Source of the DNA: G965247475 sp965247475
Lineage (GTDB): Bacteria; Chloroflexota; UBA11872
Length of the DNA: 64,000 nt
Assembly (NCBI GenBank): GCA_965247475.1
Contig: OZ252016.1
Span: 2,648,100-2,712,099, forward strand
Direction: 5' to 3'
Of this stretch, positions 35,925 to 44,024 are shown in pieces. The translations under genes and the position numbers were made by a program. Position 1 is the first letter of the stretch. Each line of letters opens with the position of its first letter. Below the pieces are notes generated by a model, which did no database searches, was not told where the DNA came from, and saw only the letters and a list, made by a program, of their open reading frames with translations.

Positions 35925-36739
35925 CGCTCAGCTTGGTCCGCCACACCCTGCGCTCGCGTCGCCGCGCCACGATGTGGTTCGCCGTCGGCATGTTCCTGTA
36001 CACGCTGCTGGTCATGGGCCTGTGGCCGTCGTCGAGCGAAATCGACTTTGCGGCCTATCTCGAGGATATGCCCGACGCCCTCAAGGCGGCGTTCCTTGGA
36101 GGCTCCTTCGACGAAGCGACCGTGGCGCAGAGCTCGTTCTACCAGTACGTCGGGTCCCAATTGACCGCCTGGATGCCGTTGGTGCTGGCGTACTTCGGGG
36201 TGTGGGTTGGCGCCGGGATCATCGCGCGTGAGTACGACCGCCACACCCTGGACGTTCTGCTCGCCCAGCCGATTGGCCGGGTGCACTATGCGCTCGCACG
36301 CGTCGCCGGCGTCGCGATCGCCGCGCTGCCCGTCGTCGTTCTCTCAGCGGCCGGACTCTTGATCGGCGTGGCGTCCTGGGGCGAGGCCGGGACGATCAGG
36401 ACCGGCGACACGGTGTTGGTCCACGTGCAACTGCTTCTGCTCACCTACGCGACCGTCGGTATCGGCGTGATGTTCGCGGGCATTCTGCTGGAGCCCGGTC
36501 GCACGTATGGCGTTTCGGCGCTCGTCATCGTGGGCATGTTCGTTCTCAGCGTGGTGGCGCGAGTCGTGGAGCCGCTCGCATGGCTCGGGAACGCGTCGCT
36601 GTTCCACCACTGGCAGCCACTCGACCAGTTCGTGACCGGGCAGTTCGACTGGACGGCCGCCGTGATCATGGCCGGCATTGCCGTCGGGACGACCGCGATC
36701 GGTGTTGCGGTGTTCCGCTGGCGCGACCTCGCGACGTAG
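35921..36739 (+). CDS. ABC-2 type transporter permease
   Basis: A 272-aa membrane protein with six predicted helices and the ABC-2 family pattern, including GAGIIAREYDRHTLDVLLAQPIGR in the cytoplasmic loop after the second helix. It pairs with the preceding ATPase (GTGA overlap). The UGA-containing redoxin starts 9 nt downstream in the same frame. Confidence 0.9.
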   Translation: MTLSLVRHTLRSRRRATMWFAVGMFLYTLLVMGLWPSSSEIDFAAYLEDMPDALKAAFLGGSFDEATVAQSSFYQYVGSQLTAWMPLVLAYFGVWVGAGIIAREYDRHTLDVLLAQPIGRVHYALARVAGVAIAALPVVVLSAAGLLIGVASWGEAGTIRTGDTVLVHVQLLLLTYATVGIGVMFAGILLEPGRTYGVSALVIVGMFVLSVVARVVEPLAWLGNASLFHHWQPLDQFVTGQFDWTAAVIMAGIAVGTTAIGVAVFRWRDLAT

Positions 36740-36748
36740 AGGCGTCAG

Positions 36749-37252
36749 TTGCCACGCTCGCAGGGCTCCGTCACCCTGCAAGTCGGCGACGCCGCGCCGG
36801 AATTCGATCTCCCCGCAGCCGTCGGCGGCGGACGCGTGCGGCTCGGCGACTACCGAGACGGTCGCCTGCTGCTGGTGTTCCTGCGTCACCGGTGGTGACT
36901 GAGCTGCCAGGCCTACCTGGCGCGGCTCGCGGGCGAGCTGTCGGAATGGACGGCGCGCGGCGTCGCCATCGTCGGCGTCTATTCGCAGCCCCTGCCCGGC
37001 ATTGCCGGGCAGGCAGAGTCGAAGGGCTATCCGTTCCCGATCATCATCGATGAAGACCGATCGGTCGCGCGCGCCTTCGGCGTGTACGTTCGGCTCAATT
37101 TCGAGTCGTGGAACATGGCCCGTCTAAGCGCCTTCCTACTCGGACCGCGCGGCCGGATCGACTACCTCTACGTCGGATCGCATCAACGTGACTGGCTGCG
37201 GAGCCCCGCTATCTGGTCGCTGCTCGATGCGGCGCCCGAGGCCGATGCCTAA
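36749..37252 (+). CDS. Selenoprotein: peroxiredoxin-like redoxin with UxxC active site
   Basis: A 167-aa AhpC/TSA-type thioredoxin-fold protein with one in-frame TGA at codon 50 (36896-36898). The sequence before it (VGDAAPEFDLPAAVGG, LLLVFLRH) and after it (QAYLARLAGELSEWTARG, then AFGVYVRLNFESWNMA) is typical redoxin. The TGA takes the place of the first active-site Cys of the FLRHxxCxxC motif, giving Sec50-x-x-Cys53. The frame continues 117 codons to TAA. The TTG start has AGAGG 6 nt upstream and follows the permease stop by 9 nt. A SECIS-like hairpin lies downstream of the TGA, and SelB is encoded at 15-17 kb. It probably reduces peroxides or disulfides. Ordinary gene calling would miss or split it. 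Confidence 0.85.
36923..36940 (+). promoter_or_regulatory. Candidate SECIS hairpin of the redoxin gene
   Basis: A 7-bp stem (36923-36929 with 36934-36940, one G-U pair) carries the loop CGGG. The loop begins 31 nt after the UGA and has G as its second base. Both agree with the bacterial SECIS pattern (loop G, 16-37 nt from UGA). It lies inside the coding region, as bacterial SECIS elements do. Confidence 0.6.
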
Positions 37253-37322
37253 CCGCCCGAGCGCCACCGCACGGCGTCACGAGCCGTGGGTCCCACCACC
37301 CTTGTTTGCAAATCGCTCGCCT

Positions 37323-37389
37323 GTCATTCGAGCCGTACGCAAGGAATCACCTGCCTTCGCGTCATTCCGAGCGGAGCGAGGAATCTCAC
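37323..37389. repeat. Two related short interspersed repeat units
   Basis: Units at 37323-37350 and 37361-37389 both begin GTCATTC and end AGGAATC or GAGGAATC followed by CAC/TCAC, with a central GAGC-rich core. The second has ATTCC/GGAAT arms. From memory, similar sequences recur in intergenic regions of Chloroflexota genomes. This cannot be checked within this window. Confidence 0.55.
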
Positions 37390-37461
37390 GATCACCGGAC
37401 CGGCAAAAGCCCTTCCTGAGTCCACCGAAGGAGAATCTCACGGCGTGCGCGTGCGTGTCCC

Positions 37462-37496
37462 CCCGTGCACCCTGAGCCTGTCGAAGGGCGCACGGG
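37462..37496. repeat. Imperfect palindrome, possible bidirectional terminator
   Basis: CCCGTGC (37462-37468) pairs with GCACGGG (37490-37496), and CCCT (37470-37473) with AGGG (37485-37488), around a GAGCCTGTCGA loop. It lies between the convergent redoxin and glycosyltransferase genes. Confidence 0.6.
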
Positions 37497-37551
37497 AATG
37501 GGGCGACTCAGCGGCGTCGCCTCGCGTCCCCCAGGCTCATCGGAACCACAC

Positions 37552-38238
37552 CTAGAACCACATGTACCGCAGCCAGCTGTACACGTAGCGAAACGCGACA
37601 CGGCGCAATGAGATATGCGACTTCTCGCGCCGGCTCGCGTACTCGTGCGTCGGCACCTCGACGATCCGAAACCCCCGGCGCAGGAACTTGATGATCATCT
37701 CCTGCTCGGTGGTCGTGATGTCCTCGCGCAGATCGATCTGGCGGGCCGCGCTCAGCCGTACCGCGCGAAATCCACTCTGGGAATCGGTCAGCCGCACATT
37801 GAAGCGATAGTTGATGCCGAGCGTGATGATGTCCTGTCCGACCATGCGCACGAACTTGTTGAAATCGCCGTGCAGCTCATCGCTGCCGCCGCGCATGCGC
37901 GACCCGCTCGCGTAGTCGGCCTCGCCCTTGGCCACAGGTTCCACCAGGCGCGGGATGTCATCCGGGTCGAATGACATGTCGGCGTCGATGAACACCAGCA
38001 CGTCGCCTGACGCGCGCCGGATCGCCTCGCGCACCGCGCTGCCCTTGCCGCGCCCTTCGTCCAGATACACCGGCGCGCCCATCGCCTCGGCCAGCTCGCG
38101 TGTGGCGTCGGTCGAATGGCCGTCCACGATGAAGATCTCATCGCCGTGCACGCGCGATTGTTCGAGGATCTCCTCGATCGTCGGCGCTTCGTCCTTCGCC
38201 GGAATGCAGATCGAGACACGCTGTCTGTGAACTGGCAC
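37552..38238 (-). CDS. Family 2 glycosyltransferase (DPM1/GtrB-like)
   Basis: A 228-aa GT-A fold glycosyltransferase: ICIPAKDEAPTIEEIL at the start, the Asp of FIVDGHSTDAT and the metal-binding FIDADMSFDPDDIP (DxD). It is similar to dolichyl/polyprenyl-phosphate sugar synthases but has no C-terminal membrane domain. It may load a sugar on a lipid carrier used by GT39-type enzymes such as the giant protein at 17.9 kb. That link is inference. Confidence 0.85.
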   Translation of the reverse strand: MPVHRQRVSICIPAKDEAPTIEEILEQSRVHGDEIFIVDGHSTDATRELAEAMGAPVYLDEGRGKGSAVREAIRRASGDVLVFIDADMSFDPDDIPRLVEPVAKGEADYASGSRMRGGSDELHGDFNKFVRMVGQDIITLGINYRFNVRLTDSQSGFRAVRLSAARQIDLREDITTTEQEMIIKFLRRGFRIVEVPTHEYASRREKSHISLRRVAFRYVYSWLRYMWF

Positions 38239-38457
38239 GTGCGTCTACCGGCGAAGTGCTGGCGCGGTCATGCGCGGGTCGCTCGCGCTCCCGTCTGGCG
38301 CCCCGGTCGCTACCGGCGGCGGCGCGTGGTTGGGTCGGCATTATAGGCGTCGGCCGGCGCGCCCCGGTCCACCGGCGCCGTGTCACAATGCGGCGCCGGG
38401 AGCGCACCGTCGCGCGCAGGGTCAGCCAGGACGTCGACTGGTCGGAATGAACCGCTC

Positions 38458-39351
38458 ATGACCGCGAGTGATTCGGGCGGAGATCCCTTCGCGGCGCCGG
38501 GACGCTGGTATCGCGGCAATCTCCACACGCACTCCACGAACTCCGATGGCGCCAAGTCGCCGGCCGACGCGGTGGGGTGGTATCGGGATGCCGGCTACGA
38601 CTTCGTCGCGCTGTCCGATCACCGGGTCGTGAGCGACACCACCGCCATGGCGACCGCCGACTTCCTCACTCTCCCCGCGATGGAGATGCACGCGTACGAC
38701 GAGACGCTGAAGGGCAACTACCACATCTTGGGCGTGGGCATGCACAGCTTCGATCGTTCGTCTGAAGAGTGGACCCAGCAGGACACCATCGATCGCGTCA
38801 ACGCCGATGGCGGCCTCGCTATCCTGGCCCATCCCTACTGGCTCGGCCAGCGTGAGGTCGACATCCGGCAGCTGCAGGGCTACGTGGGCCTTGAGGTCTT
38901 CAACTCGATCTCCCAGGTCAACTGCGCCAAGGGCTGCTCGGCCACGGTCTGGGACGACATTTGCACCGCTCGCGACCTCACCTGGGGATTCGCCAGCGAC
39001 GATACGCACTGGCGTCGCGACGAACAGGGCAAGGGCTGGGTCATGGTCCGGACCGATGATTTCAGCGTCCCGGGGCTGATCGCGGCCATGCGCCGCGGCC
39101 ACTTCTACGCCTCGACCGGCCCGGAGATCGAACATGTCGGCATCTCCGATGGCCGCGTGAGCGTCCGATGCTCGCCGGCGCGCCGGGTCAGCGTGATGGC
39201 CGCCAGGCAGTTTGGCGGCAGCTACTCCGGCACATCCGACGATCCACTCACGGTCTTCGAGCACCCGCTCAACGGCAACGAGCAATACGTCCGCATCGAG
39301 GTCGAGGACGAGGCCGGTCGGATCGCCTGGAGCAACCCGCGGCGGGTGTAG
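38458..39351 (+). CDS. PHP domain metal-dependent phosphoesterase
   Basis: A 297-aa PHP-superfamily protein with NLHTHSTNSDG (metal-binding HxH), LSDHRVVSD, ILAHPYW and the late ASDDTHW. C-terminal residues (about 225-297) form a beta-rich extra domain. The ATG at 38458 is chosen because the upstream part of the long frame is arginine/serine-rich. The substrate is unknown, and the family includes histidinol phosphatase and nucleotide phosphoesterases. Confidence 0.85.
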   Translation: MTASDSGGDPFAAPGRWYRGNLHTHSTNSDGAKSPADAVGWYRDAGYDFVALSDHRVVSDTTAMATADFLTLPAMEMHAYDETLKGNYHILGVGMHSFDRSSEEWTQQDTIDRVNADGGLAILAHPYWLGQREVDIRQLQGYVGLEVFNSISQVNCAKGCSATVWDDICTARDLTWGFASDDTHWRRDEQGKGWVMVRTDDFSVPGLIAAMRRGHFYASTGPEIEHVGISDGRVSVRCSPARRVSVMAARQFGGSYSGTSDDPLTVFEHPLNGNEQYVRIEVEDEAGRIAWSNPRRV

Positions 39352-39361
39352 CCGCGACCCG

Positions 39362-40138
39362 TCAGCGCGAGCCGGCGGCGGCGCGGACGATCGCGCCGAA
39401 TTGCGCCGCGTCCAGACTTGCGCCGCCGACCAGCGCGCCGTCGGTGTCCGGATCGGTCAGCAATTCCACGCAATTGTCGGCGTTCACGCTGCCGCCGTAT
39501 TGAATCCGGAGTGCATCGGCGGTCGCCGGTCCAAACCCGTCTCGGACCGAGTCGCGGATCCATCGGATCGCCTCACCGGCCTGCGTCGGCGTTGCGTTGC
39601 GGCCGGTGCCGATCGCCCAGATCGGCTCGTACGCGATCACCAGCCCCGCGACCAAGTCTGCCGTGAGCCCGTCGAGGGCGGCCGCGACCTGCGCTTGAAT
39701 GCGGCCTTGCGTCTCGCCCGCATCCCGCTGCTCCAGCGACTCGCCGACCATTACGATCGGCGTAAGCGAGTGGCGCAGCACGCCGGCGACTTTGCGGCGC
39801 ACCTCTGCATCGGTCTCGCCGAACAGCGCCCGGCGCTCGGAGTGGCCCACCAGCACGTACGCGGCGATTCCCGCCGCCATCCCCGCTGCAACCTCTCCCG
39901 TATACGCACCCGCGTCTTCCCAATGCACGTTCTGGACGCCGACTTCTATGGGTGTGCCTCGAACCGCGTCGGCCACCGCCGTGACGCCCAGCGCAGGCGG
40001 GCACAGCACCACGTCGACGGCCGCATGCGGCAGATCGAGCGCGGCCACGGCCCGCGCCAACTCGACGCCGGTCGCCAGCGTGGTATTCATCTTCCAGTTG
40101 CCGGCGACGATCGGTCGTCGCGCTTGTCCGTCAACCAT
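39362..40138 (-). CDS. tpiA: Triosephosphate isomerase
   Basis: Interconverts glyceraldehyde-3-phosphate and dihydroxyacetone phosphate. The 258-aa protein has the catalytic Lys in GNWKMN, His in GHSERR, Glu in AYEPIWAIGTG, and the phosphate-binding GGSVN and GGASL. gap and pgk lie 25 kb away. Confidence 0.96.
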   Translation of the reverse strand: MVDGQARRPIVAGNWKMNTTLATGVELARAVAALDLPHAAVDVVLCPPALGVTAVADAVRGTPIEVGVQNVHWEDAGAYTGEVAAGMAAGIAAYVLVGHSERRALFGETDAEVRRKVAGVLRHSLTPIVMVGESLEQRDAGETQGRIQAQVAAALDGLTADLVAGLVIAYEPIWAIGTGRNATPTQAGEAIRWIRDSVRDGFGPATADALRIQYGGSVNADNCVELLTDPDTDGALVGGASLDAAQFGAIVRAAAGSR

Positions 40139-40209
40139 GCGTTGCTGAAGGGTTCCGCAATGGCGTCCGAGTGTACGGTTGCCGCGCGACTCGCCCGATC
40201 AGGCCAGTG

Positions 40210-40692
40210 ATGCTCGACATGTCGACCCCGGTGCCCTCACTCGCGCTCGCCGTGCTCGTGAGCGTGGGCGCGATCGGCATCGACCTTCGGTCCGGTCGCG
40301 TCCCCAACTGGCTGGTGCTCCCGGCCGTGCCGCTCGGGTGGCTTGCGGCCGGCCTCATGGCCGGGTGGCCCGGTCTCGGGCTGGGCGTCCTCGGGAGTCT
40401 GCTCGGCGCCGCGCTGCTGCTGCTCCCGTGGTGGCATGGCTGGATCGGCGCCGGTGACCTGAAGCTCATGGTCGCGCTCGGAGCGCTGGCCGGGCCTGTG
40501 TTCGTTGCCGGCGCCTTCGTCTGGGGATCGCTTCTCGGTGGGTTGCTGCTCGGCGTCGCGGCGCGTCGAGCCGTCGCGAGCCCCAAGTCCGTTTCGATCT
40601 GGTCGATCCGCGTGCCCTACGGCGCGGCGCTCGCCGCCGGCGCGTTAGTCACCGCCGCGGTTGGCCTGCCGGGGGGCGCGACAGTCGTCTAG
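40210..40692 (+). CDS. Prepilin peptidase (type IV, CpaA/TadV-like)
   Basis: A 160-aa A24-family aspartic peptidase lacking the N-terminal methyltransferase domain. The two catalytic aspartates are in IDLRSGRVPNW and GAGDLKLMVALGAL (GxGD). About six hydrophobic helices are visible. The ATG at 40210 is preferred. 40219 is possible. It would process prepilin-like signal peptides. No pilin gene is adjacent, but comEC/comEA at 50-52 kb suggest a DNA-uptake pilus. Confidence 0.85.
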   Translation: MLDMSTPVPSLALAVLVSVGAIGIDLRSGRVPNWLVLPAVPLGWLAAGLMAGWPGLGLGVLGSLLGAALLLLPWWHGWIGAGDLKLMVALGALAGPVFVAGAFVWGSLLGGLLLGVAARRAVASPKSVSIWSIRVPYGAALAAGALVTAAVGLPGGATVV

Positions 40693-40705
40693 CGCGCTCG
40701 CGCGC

Positions 40706-40891
40706 CTAGTTGCCGTCGGCTAGCTGTTCGCGAATCCCGCAGCGGCCGCAGGCCCAGTAGCGTGACTTGCGCAGGCCAAACCACCGCTTCCGCTCGTAGA
40801 GATTCCAGGTCGTCTCCTGCTTGCAGTGGGCGCACTGCCGCGTTTCCGACGAGATCGGGGAGACCGAGTATTCGTCGTTGTCGTCGGCCAT
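40706..40891 (-). CDS. Small zinc-ribbon protein
   Basis: A 61-aa protein with two CxxC pairs (Cys20/Cys23 and Cys48/Cys51) separated by a basic, aromatic segment (YERKRWFGLRKSRYW), typical of a zinc ribbon. An acidic N-terminus precedes it. Function unknown. It could bind nucleic acid. Confidence 0.75.
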   Translation of the reverse strand: MADDNDEYSVSPISSETRQCAHCKQETTWNLYERKRWFGLRKSRYWACGRCGIREQLADGN

Positions 40892-41000
40892 CAGAACCTC
40901 TTGCGGGGTTCGGGTTTTCGAGGTTCACAGAATCTTGCACGACTGCCCGATGGTGTCAACGCGCGCCGCCTGTTCCAGTCGCAGCCACCGCGTGGGCGGC

Positions 41001-41735
41001 TCAGTCCATCCGGTTGGCGCCGCGCTCGGCGACCAGGTTGCAGGCGCGCAGGTAGTGATCGATCGACTCGCCGCAGTCGGCCCAATAGCCGTCCACGATG
41101 TCGTAGGTGATCTGCCCCAGCTCGAGATAGCGGTTGTTGAGGTCCGTGACTTCGAGCTCGCCGCGCGTCGAGCGCTCCAGACCACGGATGAGGTCAAACG
41201 CCTGCCCGTCATAGAAGTAGATGCCGGTCACCACCAGATTCGAGGGCGGTCGTTCCGGCTTTTCGATGAAGCGCACCAGCCGGTCGCCGTCGAGCTCCGC
41301 CACGCCGTAGGCCTGCGGGTTGTCCACCTCGGCCAGCAGCACCTTCGCGCCTTCGCGCTGGCGCCTGAAGTCCTCGGCCGGCGCCCGGATGCTCCCGCCA
41401 ATGATGTTGTCGCCCAGCATCACCACCATTCGATCCCGGCCCACGAACGGTTCGGCCAGCCCGATCGCCTCCGCGATCCCGCCGGCGCCATCCTGATACG
41501 TGAAGCCGAGGTGCTCGATCCCGAACTCGCGGCCATTGCCGAGCAGCCGCATGAAATCGCCCGCGCTCGAGCCGCTCGTGACGATCAGGATCTCGCGCAC
41601 GCCCGCGTTCACGAGTGTCTCCACCGGGTAGAAGATCATCGGCTTGTCGTACACCGGCAGCAGTTGCTTGTTGGTCACACGGGTGATCGGATCGAGCCGT
41701 GAGCCGGTTCCGCCCGCGAGAATCACACCCTTCAT
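41001..41735 (-). CDS. Sugar-nucleotide pyrophosphorylase (RmlA-like)
   Basis: A 244-aa nucleotidyltransferase with LAGGTGSRLDPITRVTNKQLLPVYDKPM, the signature of glucose-1-phosphate thymidylyltransferases, plus MLGDNI, EVDNPQAYGVAE and FIEKPERPPS. It is shorter than RmlA (~290 aa) and lacks the C-terminal extension. It probably activates a hexose-1-phosphate for envelope glycans. Its ATG overlaps the ftsY stop (ATGA). Confidence 0.85.
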   Translation of the reverse strand: MKGVILAGGTGSRLDPITRVTNKQLLPVYDKPMIFYPVETLVNAGVREILIVTSGSSAGDFMRLLGNGREFGIEHLGFTYQDGAGGIAEAIGLAEPFVGRDRMVVMLGDNIIGGSIRAPAEDFRRQREGAKVLLAEVDNPQAYGVAELDGDRLVRFIEKPERPPSNLVVTGIYFYDGQAFDLIRGLERSTRGELEVTDLNNRYLELGQITYDIVDGYWADCGESIDHYLRACNLVAERGANRMD

Positions 41736-42691
41736 GCCTCGGGCTCCTCGTCATTCGTACTGCCGCTGAGCAACGCCTCGACGAACCGATTCGGATCGAA
41801 CGGCGCGAAATCATCCAGCGACTCGCCGGTTCCAACGAACTTGATCGGGATTCCCAGTTCGCGCGTCACGGCAAACGCGACCCCGCCTTTCGCCGAGCTG
41901 TCGAGCTTGGATAGGACGATACCTGAGATGTCCACGGCATCCAGGAATGCGCGCCCCTGGCGCAGGCCGTTCTGGCCGGTCAGCGCGTCGAGCACCAGCA
42001 AAACTTCGTGCGGGGCGCCGTCCACCTGGCGCTCGGCCACCCGGCGGACTTTCGCCAGCTCGTTCATCAGGTTCACGTTGGTGTGCTGACGGCCCGCCGT
42101 ATCCAAGATCACATAGTCGATCTTTCGCGCCTTCGCCGCGTCCAGCGCGTCGTACACCACCGCGCCCGCATCGCCGCCCGGCTGGTGCGAGATGACCGGT
42201 GCGTCGATCCGCTTGCCCCACGCCTCGAGCTGCTCGATCGCGCCGGCGCGAAAGGTGTCGCCGGCCGCCAGCAGCACCCCATGCCCGTTGGCCTGCAGCA
42301 AGTGCGCCAGCTTGGCGATCGTCGTCGTCTTCCCCGCGCCGTTAGTGCCGGCCATGAGCACCACTTGAGGCGGCGGACCGCTGGCGAACTCCCGCTCCGC
42401 CGTGCCCAGCGTCGCCAGCAGCTCACGTGCCAGGGCCTTGCGCACGTCGGCCGCGGTCCGGTGTCCCTCCTTGCGCGCCAGATCACGCAGCGACTCGACC
42501 AGCTCGACGGCCAGCGAGGGTCCCGTATCGGACTGAATCAGCAGCTCTTCCAGCGCCTCCCAGTCGGATTCCTCCAAGCTGCTTCTGCGCAGCCAGCGGC
42601 GCATACCCGCGAGCCGTCGGCGGGTGGGCGCCACACTCGCGTCCACGTCGGCGCCGGATGATCGGCGCAGCCGTCCAAGCGACAGCGGCAC
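41732..42691 (-). CDS. ftsY: Signal recognition particle receptor FtsY
   Basis: GTPase that docks SRP-ribosome complexes at the membrane. The 319-aa protein has an N domain followed by the G motifs: GTNGAGKTTTIAKLA, DTFRAGAIEQL, DTAGRQHTN, and SKLDSSAKGG. The acidic A domain of E. coli FtsY is absent, as in many non-proteobacterial versions. GTG start. It is coupled to the RmlA-like gene. Confidence 0.95.
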   Translation of the reverse strand: MPLSLGRLRRSSGADVDASVAPTRRRLAGMRRWLRRSSLEESDWEALEELLIQSDTGPSLAVELVESLRDLARKEGHRTAADVRKALARELLATLGTAEREFASGPPPQVVLMAGTNGAGKTTTIAKLAHLLQANGHGVLLAAGDTFRAGAIEQLEAWGKRIDAPVISHQPGGDAGAVVYDALDAAKARKIDYVILDTAGRQHTNVNLMNELAKVRRVAERQVDGAPHEVLLVLDALTGQNGLRQGRAFLDAVDISGIVLSKLDSSAKGGVAFAVTRELGIPIKFVGTGESLDDFAPFDPNRFVEALLSGSTNDEEPEA

Positions 42692-42790
42692 GCTAGCGGT
42701 CCTGGGACTGATGTGCCACGACGGCGCGCCCTCCGGTCAGTCCTAGAGTGTCCTCTTCCCGAGATGTACCGACAGATGCACGCGCCAAGT

Positions 42791-42814
42791 TCCCTCTCCA
42801 TCGAGGGAGAGGGA
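42791..42814. repeat. Palindromic intergenic element
   Basis: TCCCTCTCC (42791-42799) and GGAGAGGGA (42806-42814) form a perfect 9-bp stem with loop ATCGAG, followed by ACAGGGTGAGGG. This resembles a repeat frequently seen in intergenic DNA of several high-GC phyla (from memory). It lies upstream of ftsY, behind the zinc-finger membrane gene. Confidence 0.55.
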
Positions 42815-42945
42815 CAGGGTGAGGGGGTCGGAAGTGACTGCTCACATGAGGTTCAGGGACGGAGCGCTCGCGTCTGCACGGTGCGTGCTGTGAGCGGGTC
42901 CCTGACAGTGGCGGACGTGTCGCGTTTACTCCGGACGAGGACATC

Positions 42946-43803
42946 CTAGAGGACGACCGGACCCCGGCCCTTTGGCAGGGGCGGTTGCGGAACGCTGCGG
43001 GCCGGCGTGAAGATCCCCAGCTCGGCCGCCGACGCGTACCCGGCGTCCCCGAACGTGTCCAGAATTCGCAGCTGAATCCAGCGCGCCGATCGCGGTTCGT
43101 CGAATTCGAATCTGATGAGCGGATCGGGAGCTTCGATTGTGAACCGGCCGGCCAGCGTCAATGCGCCTGGAGCTTCCTCCTGGTCCTCGACCGAGGTCCA
43201 CACCTCGAACGCCCGGATATAGCTGGACGCCGGCTCGTCCGGGTGGTTCCAGATCACGACTTTCTCGAACTCCGTTCGGAACCGCGTCTTGAACGTTATC
43301 TCGATGGGGAAGTCGAGACCGGCCGAGCGCCACGGTGGGATCTCGGGCGCGAACAGGCCGTCGTGCAGACGATCCATCACGTGCTCGTCGTCCCGATGCG
43401 GACCGGCCTCCACCACTTCGCCGCCGTTGATGATCTCGAGCAGATCGAACCCCTCGTCGCCCAGGTCCACCCGCTCGTTCGTAGCCACCTGGATGCGGCG
43501 AATGAGATTCGGGTCGATGCCCTCCTCCGCGGCGTTGCGGAGTTGCAGCACGCCGGCCAGCACGGCGGCGAGCAGCATCAGTCCAAACACGCTCGCGGTG
43601 GTGGCGGCGCGCTTCGTGAACGTGCGCCGCAGCAGGTTTCGCGGGGTCGGCCGCCGGCTCTCAGCGATCGCGATCGCCCGCGTTTCCTCATCCTCGCATC
43701 GCTCACAAAGAAGCCCGTGCTGCGGCAGACAGTCGGCGCAGAAGTCCCGCGCGCAGCGAAGGCACTTGCGCAGGCCCTCGTGGTGCGGATGGTTGACGCA
43801 CAT
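42946..43803 (-). CDS. Zinc-finger membrane protein with discoidin-like domain
   Basis: A 285-aa protein of three parts. Residues 1-36 form a B-box-like zinc finger with Cys2, His5, Cys14, Cys17, Cys22, Cys25, His29, Cys33 and Cys36. One membrane helix lies at about 68-86. The C-terminal ~190 residues resemble an F5/8 type C (discoidin) fold with WTSVEDQEEAPGAL and RFEFDEPRSARWIQLRI. The ATG at 43803 is chosen at the zinc-finger start, and upstream residues in the frame look non-coding. It is divergent from the SelW-like gene. Function unknown. Confidence 0.75.
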   Translation of the reverse strand: MCVNHPHHEGLRKCLRCARDFCADCLPQHGLLCERCEDEETRAIAIAESRRPTPRNLLRRTFTKRAATTASVFGLMLLAAVLAGVLQLRNAAEEGIDPNLIRRIQVATNERVDLGDEGFDLLEIINGGEVVEAGPHRDDEHVMDRLHDGLFAPEIPPWRSAGLDFPIEITFKTRFRTEFEKVVIWNHPDEPASSYIRAFEVWTSVEDQEEAPGALTLAGRFTIEAPDPLIRFEFDEPRSARWIQLRILDTFGDAGYASAAELGIFTPARSVPQPPLPKGRGPVVL

Positions 43804-44012
43804 GCGTACGACCACGTCGGCGTGGCCTGCACGTACGCTCGCTGGGTCTCGATTCACCGAAAGCGCCGATCCAATTCGGACGCAGCTGCCCGTGCCTGAT
43901 AGTGCCCTATCGCCGCCGCTGCATTCGTATCGAACCTCCGGGCAGCGCCGTGTTCCGGACGTGCAATCGAGGGTTCGCGTATCATCGGCAGGCTGGGCCG
44001 CGGACGTTTCTA

Positions 44013-44018
44013 GGGAGG
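44013..44018 (+). promoter_or_regulatory. Ribosome binding site of the SelW-like gene
   Basis: GGGAGG lies 6 nt before the ATG at 44025. It fixes a start upstream of the in-frame TGA and argues against the TTG at 44076. Confidence 0.75.
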
Positions 44019-44024
44019 CACGCC

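Larger units (their letters stand above)
37253..37551. other. Intergenic region with repeated palindromic elements
   Basis: About 300 bp between convergent genes. It contains two related copies of a GTCATTC...GGAATC unit and one long imperfect palindrome (listed separately), and no coding frame. Confidence 0.6.

Noticed and set aside
36344..36889. Minus-strand frame across the permease/redoxin junction
   Set aside because: Antisense to two recognisable proteins and of low-complexity composition.
36896..36898. TGA as evidence of a pseudogene
   Set aside because: It coincides with the catalytic cysteine, there is no other lesion, and selB is nearby. Selenocysteine explains it better.
36901..36928. 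Hairpin immediately after the redoxin UGA as the SECIS
   Set aside because: Its loop is only 13 nt from the UGA and lacks G in the first loop bases. The next stem fits better.
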